NCBI GenBank assembly: GCA_958450365.1
Contig: CAUEEP010000913.1
Span: forward strand, 1-64,000
DNA: 64,000 nt
Direction: 5' to 3'
From: Mesorhabditis belari
Lineage: Eukaryota > Nematoda > Chromadorea > Rhabditida > Rhabditidae
Shown here piece after piece: positions 58,350 through 64,000 of this stretch (position 1 is its first letter; every line of letters begins with the position of its first letter). The translations under genes and the position numbers were made by a program. The notes under the pieces were generated by a model that saw only the letters and a program-made list of their open reading frames with translations, ran no database searches and had not been told where the DNA came from.

Positions 58350-58530
58350 TGTTTTTAGAGTAGCCTGTTTTTAGAGTAGCCATTTTGGCCACTTTGGCAG
58401 CTGTTTAGAGTAGCCACTTTAACCACTTTGGCAGCTGTTTAGAGTAGCCACTTTAACCACTTTGGCAGCTGTTTAGAGTAGCCACTTTAACCACTTTGGC
58501 AGCTGTTTAGAGTAGCCACTTTGGCAGCTG
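58350..58530. repeat. Minisatellite, unit about 34 bp (GTTTAGAGTAGCCACTTTAA...)
   Basis: Four to five units of TGTTTAGAGTAGCCACTTTA followed by ACCACTTTGGCAGC. Located upstream of the 90-aa gene. Confidence 0.88.
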
Positions 58531-58771
58531 TTTTGACCTATTCGATTTGAGTTACATAAAAAATCAACTTGATTTTCGAAGTCTATGGACATTTTTACCC
58601 TAGAAAAGCTGAAAAAGAAAGCCTAAAAATTTGAATTTCCCATATTACCTTTCGTCTTTGCCATTTTCCCTTTGAACTACTATTATTGCCAAATTTGCTC
58701 AAATCTTGCTTCATGAACTCTTTTCCCAACGATAAAATTACCTCGAGAATCGACTTTCAGTGAAGAATTGA

Positions 58772-61028
58772 ATGAAAAATTGCCGATCACTGCTATTTTT
58801 GGTGGTTTATCTGTTGTCGTTCACCCTGCAGAGACCACCCAATACACAAGATGAAGTGAAAGAGGTTTGTTGAAAGATAACTACGTTAAAGACTTTCAAT
58901 TAGAGTGTGTTCCTCACGAGTAAGTAATTACTCGAGTAAATTTGCATGAGTAATTGTCGAGTAATGCGTTTTCTAAAAAGTGCGCCTGCGCGAAAAAAAT
59001 ATAAAAGCAATTTTTTGTGCAGGTTTTGGGGTAAGCTAGTTTCCGCAACTTTTTTTGTGCAACAGGGTTATTTGCGCGACTGGGTCGTTTGCGCAACTTG
59101 CCATAACTTTTTTCTAAGTGGACCCATCTTTATAATTTTAGTTTCATTTTGTACTTCTCAATAAGTGTAACAAAATGACACCAAAATCATAAAGATTGGC
59201 CGACTTAGAAGAAAGTTATAGCGAGTTGCGCAAATAACCCTGTTGCGCAAAAAAGTTGCGGAAACTAGCCTACCCCACATCCGCGCGAAAATGCGATCGC
59301 CGTTAAACTTGCTCACGGTAAGTGCTATTCGATGCGAAAAAATGTCCTGAATTCAAATTTGGAAGAATTTTTCGAATCCGTCTGACAGATTTTTTTAAAA
59401 TCAAAAAAAATCGAAAAAATTGCCTCTCTTTTACAGGCTGGTTCTCGACGAAAAGGAAATTTTGGTGAGCGTCATATACCAAACTTTATGCTCAAGGGTC
59501 TTGTGCACATTTTGACACCAAAACGAGATCAATTGGGTGAATTTGTGAAAAGTTGATGCCTTTTGAACGCAAAAGTAGCGTTTTTCAACTTTCTGCGCGC
59601 TAAAGCGTGAAAAAAAAATTGACCAAACATATCTAAATTTGCACACTTAAACTATAGATACTGTAAAAACATAACCTAATAAAATCCTCATTGTGAATTT
59701 AGGCAGAGCTGTTTTTTGACGTGCCTGTTATCGACTGACGCCTTCTACCTGTAAAACACAAATCATTCGTTGAAATCAAAATTATGTAAACGATAAAAAA
59801 GGAGCCAACATTTTGATTGAAGTAAAGAAAAACAAAAAGAATTGAAGAAATTCATAAAAACACATTTGTTTGTTTTATAATTTTGTTTTTTTTTGTAATG
59901 GTTACGGTAGTTTACGTACGCTTTAGCGCGCAGAAAGTTGAAAAACGCTACTTTTGCGTTCAAAAGGCATCAACTTTTCACAAATTCACCCAATTGATCT
60001 CGTTTTGGTGTCAAAATGTGCACAAGACCCTTGAGCATAAAGTTTGGTATATGACGCTCACCAAAATTTCCTTTTCGTCGAGAACCAGCCTGTAAAAGAG
60101 AGGCAATTTTGGCGTTTATATGGAAAAATAGCGATTTTTTCGATTTTTTTTGATTTTAAAAAAATCTGTCAGACGGATTCGAAAAATTCTTCCAAATTTG
60201 AATTCAGGACATTTTTTCGCATCGAATAGCACTTACCGTGAGCAAGTTTAACGGCGATCGCATTTTCGCGCGGATGTGGGGTAGGCTAGTTTCCGCAACT
60301 TTTTTGCGCAACAGGGTTATTTGCGCAACTCGCTATAACTTTCTTCTAAGTCGGTCAATTTTTTTTTCACGCTTTAGCGCGCAGGAAGTTGAAAAACGCT
60401 ACTTTTGCGTTCAAAAGGCATCAACTTTTCACAAATTCACCCAATTGTTTCGATTTTTTTTGATTTTAAAAAAATCTGTCAGACGGATTCGAAAAATTCT
60501 TCCAAATTTGAATTCAGGACATTTTTTCGCATCGAATAGCACTTACCGTGAGCAAGTTTAACGGCGATCGCATTTTCGCCTTATTTCGCGCGGACGTGTA
60601 CCCCCAGGTTTTTCAAAAAAAAAAAATCATTTTTTACATTGGAAGGAAATTTCCCACCAAATCAGTTAAACGGCTGAGTATCTTTAAAAAGTGTCGTATA
60701 TAATGCGGGGCTTGTGATTTTTGCGTCATGGTTTTGCATTTTTTGCTAAAAGTACGGTAATTTTTTTCCCAAATGTGCGTTTTAAAAAACGCATTATTCG
60801 CGAGGAACACACTCTACTTTCAATAATCTCCATTGAATTTAAAATAAGAAAATCCAATTTTCGGCTCAATCAATCGACTATTTCGACGACTACACTCTGG
60901 CCTTGTTGAACGCGACTCGTTTCAAGGATTTCAAAGAAAATATGTTAATTGAAAAGAAGAAATATTTGATGACAATCGGTGGGAGAAGAGTTTACAAAAT
61001 GAAGAAATATCGACGAATGATTCATTGA
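58772..61028 (+). CDS. 90-aa secreted protein, possible neuropeptide-like precursor
   Basis: Two exons, 58772-58864 and 60849-61028, in phase 0. Residues 1-20 are a signal peptide (MKNCRSLLFLVVYLLSF). The mature part has an N-glycosylation site (NAT) and ends with basic clusters: IEKKKYLMTIGGRRVYKMKKYRRMIH. KKK and GRR around YLMTIG resemble processing and amidation sites of peptide precursors; this is inference, since only one such unit is present. An acceptor (CGACTTTCAG) stands 11 bases before the start codon. The intron is interrupted by a hAT-type element; without it and one target copy the intron is about 60 bp, a normal nematode size. The acceptor AAAATAAG is weak. Confidence 0.6.
58901..60816. 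mobile_element. hAT-type element, 1.9 kb, with 8-bp target duplication
   Basis: TIR TAGAGTGTGTTCCTCACGA and inverse TCGCGAGGAACACACTCTA; CTTTCAAT is duplicated at 58893-58900 and 60817-60824. The interior has long inverted arms (GTTTCCGCAACTTTTTTGCG, AGGGTTATTTGCGCAACT; GCTCACGGTAAGTGCTATTC) and a partial third copy at about 60365-60600. No transposase domain is visible, so it is non-autonomous. Confidence 0.88.
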
Positions 61029-61128
61029 AGTGAAAAGATTTCATTAGATAAAGCTTTAAATAACAAATTGGCTTTCATCGAAAATTACGATTGAATTTTA
61101 TATGCTTCCCATCAAAACAAATTTGTTC

Positions 61129-61415
61129 TACCGTATTTCTTCGAATAGAAGACCGGGTAAAGAGTATCATCGCGTACTTCTGCGTAGCAGCCCTTTTTAA
61201 AATTTCTTTTCTGCATAAAAGCTTTCAATCAAGTGCTATAGAGCTGGAAAATGACTCAAAAATACCACATGAGCTAACAGATTCTTGAGTCATTTTCCAG
61301 CTCTATAGCACTTGATTGAAAGCTTTTATGCAGAAAAGAAATTTTAAAAAGGGCTGCTACACAGAAGTACGCGATGATACTCTTTACCCGGTCTTCTATT
61401 CGAAGAAATACGGTA
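61129..61415. mobile_element. Near-perfect palindrome, 287 bp
   Basis: TACCGTATTTCTTCGAATAG and CTATTCGAAGAAATACGGTA ends; the arms (GAAGACCGGGTAAAGAGTAT, AGCTTTCAATCAAGTGCTAT) match almost base for base, leaving a loop of under 50 bp. A related partial end with GAATAGAAGACCGG is at 14180-14258. Stretch 61416-62140 has no supported gene. Confidence 0.88.
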
Positions 61416-62147
61416 ACTGCAGAGCAGTGGCAATTCGCCACAAAATTTTAATTTACAAATTCTTTAACACTTATCTTTTTAACAAATTTTATTAAAAAAA
61501 GAAAACTGAGCGGAATATTTCCAAGAAAATGAAACGAAATGTAAAAAGTAAAAAAGAGAATGACGAATGATAATTTCTCTAGAAAGTTTCGTTTATTCGT
61601 TTTATTAAATGTAAATTTATGTTGTTTACAAATTTTCAGACAATTTAGAATTTCCAAACAGATATGCAAATTTATCAAGTCTCGTGGTTTCACTTTTTCC
61701 AAATTCACAGAATTTCCTCCGTATCCCTGTGGTTTTATTTAAGTGTAGCCATCCCATCTAATGCGTGTAGCCATGGTACGGTAACTTATAGCTATTATTT
61801 GCGGTAATTTCCCTTCCTTGACAGTCTTTATGTCAATCATTTGTCATAAAAATGGGGAATATTTGATTGTTTGTGAAATCGTCGGGGAATATTGACCAAA
61901 AAAAGGGTCATGAATCAGCTTTGGGCCGTCTTTTCCTTCTCTCTTTCCTCTCTTTCACTGTCAGAGACTGCCTGAAGGCCCATTTTTGGCACCTCTTTCC
62001 CCCATTTCTCCACTAAGTTTACACAAAAGATCAAGCCTTGTCAATGGACAAAGAAATCGAGCACTTTTTCTGTCATGCATGCTCCGAAAGGGATTTTGGC
62101 TACAAATAGACCTCTTATATTTTCTGAATACGGTTCAGATTTGATTT

Positions 62148-62275
62148 GATTTGATTTAAACTGAACTGTGCCTTTCTTGACTGAAGCCTTTCCTAAAAAG
62201 CTACCGTCAATGGATTTAAACTGAACTGTGCCTTTCTTGACTGAAGCCTTTCCTAAAAAACTACCGTCAAACTTG
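62148..62275. repeat. Tandem duplication of about 60 bp
   Basis: TTTAAACTGAACTGTGCCTT through AAGCTACCGTCAA occurs twice, almost identical. Confidence 0.85.
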
Positions 62276-62390
62276 AGCCTAGAGTGCATTTCTCTCAACC
62301 AGTGCGTTTTACTAAAAGTACCTTCCAAATCACTTTAACTACTTTTACTTTAACTACTTAACTATTTAAACTTTTAAATTACTTTAACTA

Positions 62391-62927
62391 CAGTCCAACT
62401 TCTCTATAACAATCTTTTACGTAAGGAGAATCTCTATAACAACTTCTATATAACAATGTTGTAACTACAGGGTTGCAACATTGTTATATAGAAGTTGAAG
62501 GTTGCAAGAGATAGCCAGTTCTGATGGATATTTCTTCGGAAAGTGATGACGAAAGACTTCAAGAAGAGCAAAAACGTTCAATATTTCGTAATGAAGCACT
62601 TCGTCAGTTTCAATCATTTGGGAATATAGAAAAGAGAATGCCAGTGTGGAATTTATGCAAACGACAAACATTATTGAGGATTTCTTCTATAGCCAAGCTT
62701 CAATTTCCAAGAAACAATAGCGTTTGACGAATTTCTTTGCTAAACTTTAGATGTTGGTTTGCCTATTTTTTAATTGTTGATTTTGTGAAGAAATTCATTG
62801 GTTAGCTTTTAGATCTGGTTAAAAACTGTATGATTTTTTGCTTTTACATAAAGACTTTCTGTATAGTAATATTTCTATATAATGATATTTATTCTTGGTC
62901 TTGAATATCGTTATAGAAGTTCGACTG
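62391..62927. mobile_element. pogo-like MITE, 537 bp
   Basis: CAGTCCAACTTCTCTATAAC at the left and TTATAGAAGTTCGACTG at the right with TA on both sides; CAGT...ACTG tips with TA are typical of pogo/Tigger-like elements. The interior includes a hairpin around 62440-62490 and a 67-codon ORF starting MDISSESDDERLQEEQ, possibly a relic of the parent's ORF. Confidence 0.75.
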
Positions 62928-62969
62928 TACTTTTAATTAAGTATTTAAACTTTTAAATGACTTTAACTA

Positions 62970-63140
62970 TTGGGTTGGTGAATTGAAAACTGCGGGCTAT
63001 TGTCATATGTGACAGTTTGAAATTCAGGCCTATTTTTTGATACCTAAGCGCACATTGTAGCATAAACCAGTGTCGAGAAACACTCGTTTAAAGCTAGACT
63101 ACGCAACACTCCGCACCGTCATTATGGGGGTGGGGTACTA
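62970..63140. mobile_element. Chimeric fragment: MITE B end joined to MITE A half
   Basis: TTGGGTTGGTGAATTGAAAA and 28 more bases of family B pass directly into AAATTCAGGCCTATTTTTTG of family A, which runs to GGGGTACTA and then into a complete family B copy. The A fragment lacks its terminal 20 bp. Confidence 0.8.
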
Positions 63141-63677
63141 TTGGATTGGTGAATTGAAAACTGCCGGCTATTGTCATATGTGACAGTTTGAGAACTTTCT
63201 TCAAAAGAAACTCATTTTGGTGTCAATGGAAAAGTTGTAGAGAATCAAAAATCAAGCTTATATCCAAATTTTCAGAACTATTCACAAACTGGTTTTCAAG
63301 AAATGCCAAATTTACGAATTTTCACAAAACTTGCATTTTAAGCGAAACTACTAAGTGTATCTTTTTGGAAATTTGGCTATAAGCTTAATTTTTGATTCTC
63401 TACAACTTTTCTATTGACACCAAAATGGGTTTCTTTTGAAGAAAGTGCTCAAACTGGACAAACTGGGACATCTCCAGTCCTCCATTTTTGAGTCTCACAC
63501 TTGTCTCACACACAAACCAAAATCCTACTACGAAAGAGGAATCCGAAAATCCGCAAATTGCCTGTAAAATGGGCAGAAGTCGTCAATAATAAAAGAAATT
63601 ATTTGGAATCAATTCATGGGTTTTATGTTGAATAAATTTTAGTTCAAAGTCCCGCAGTTTTCAATTCGCCAACCTAA
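63141..63677. mobile_element. TA-flanked MITE, family B, copy 4
   Basis: Complete copy ending CAATTCGCCAACCTAA followed by TA. The remaining bases to 64000 hold no feature I can support. Confidence 0.9.
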
Positions 63678-64000
63678 TACTTTCAAAAGCCAGCGGATAA
63701 GCCTTTCCTTAAAGTCAAGCCAGACTTTCATCATTCCGTCTTAACTCAAACTTGCCTTTGGATATCTTTCCTTACTCTGTGATCTCAAATCTCTAAAGAT
63801 CTCTAAAGATCTGTGGGCGGAGTCTGTCGATTGTCTAAAAAGGATCTCTCTTTGCAAAGGGTTACTGTATGGGATGGGGTTTGCCAGCCTCTTTTCTCTC
63901 ATAATCCATATTGGGTATCACAAAAAGTCAGCCATTTTAGAGCAATTCTATAAATCTTTGTAACAAATTGTAACATAGTTTTCTAATGTCTTCACTTGTG

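Noticed and set aside
62041..62328. 95-codon minus ORF with an internal 19-residue repeat
   Set aside because: The repeat is a 60-bp DNA duplication; no other evidence for coding.

Overview
The window is AT-rich eukaryotic DNA from a nematode, most likely a rhabditid; the species cannot be named from this sequence. Evidence: genes are split by many short introns (GT...TTTAG or TTTCAG), several start codons sit a few bases after an isolated 3' splice acceptor as expected for spliced-leader trans-splicing, a (TTAGGC)n-type nematode telomeric tract is present, and a cuticlin-like ZP protein and a worm-expanded tyrosine phosphatase are encoded. There is no operon, CRISPR array or intact rRNA/tRNA gene. 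Long uninterrupted ORFs here are mostly satellite artefacts; the real genes had to be assembled exon by exon.

Layout. 1.6-4.2 kb: an unrecognised plus-strand gene with two palindromic elements in its introns. 4.7-7.6 kb (minus): HDHD3-like HAD hydrolase with an apparent one-base frameshift and a telomeric-repeat tract in an intron. 8.3-15.3 kb (minus): complete 12-exon ZP-domain membrane protein, its introns packed with transposon derivatives. 17.9-21.3 kb (plus): cytoplasmic dynein intermediate chain (dyci-1 type). 23.5-26.8 kb (minus): PB1-domain protein with a Pro/Gly/Tyr-rich tail. 26.8-40.3 kb: gene-poor, with a broken tRNA-Asp, minisatellites and fold-back elements. 40.3-41.0 kb (minus): 47-aa protein. 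44.3-47.0 kb (plus): protein tyrosine phosphatase. 47.7-48.9 kb (minus): 72-aa signal-peptide/membrane protein. 51.5-52.4 kb (plus): tRNA 2'-phosphotransferase (Tpt1/KptA). 52.7-53.5 kb (minus): 70-aa tail-anchored protein. 54.2-58.1 kb: mariner-like inverted repeats enclosing a satellite array and a decayed non-LTR reverse transcriptase. 58.8-61.0 kb (plus): 90-aa secreted peptide precursor split by a 1.9-kb hAT-type element. 61-64 kb: more non-autonomous transposons.

The main theme is the interplay of genes with non-autonomous DNA transposons. At least eight palindromic families are present, several with clear target duplications (TA for mariner-like and pogo-like, 8 bp for hAT-like). They lie mostly in introns and just upstream of start codons; in one gene an element seems to supply the splice acceptor, and in another the acceptor next to an insertion is CG instead of AG. 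The genes do not form an obvious pathway. All gene models were made by hand translation and need transcript support.
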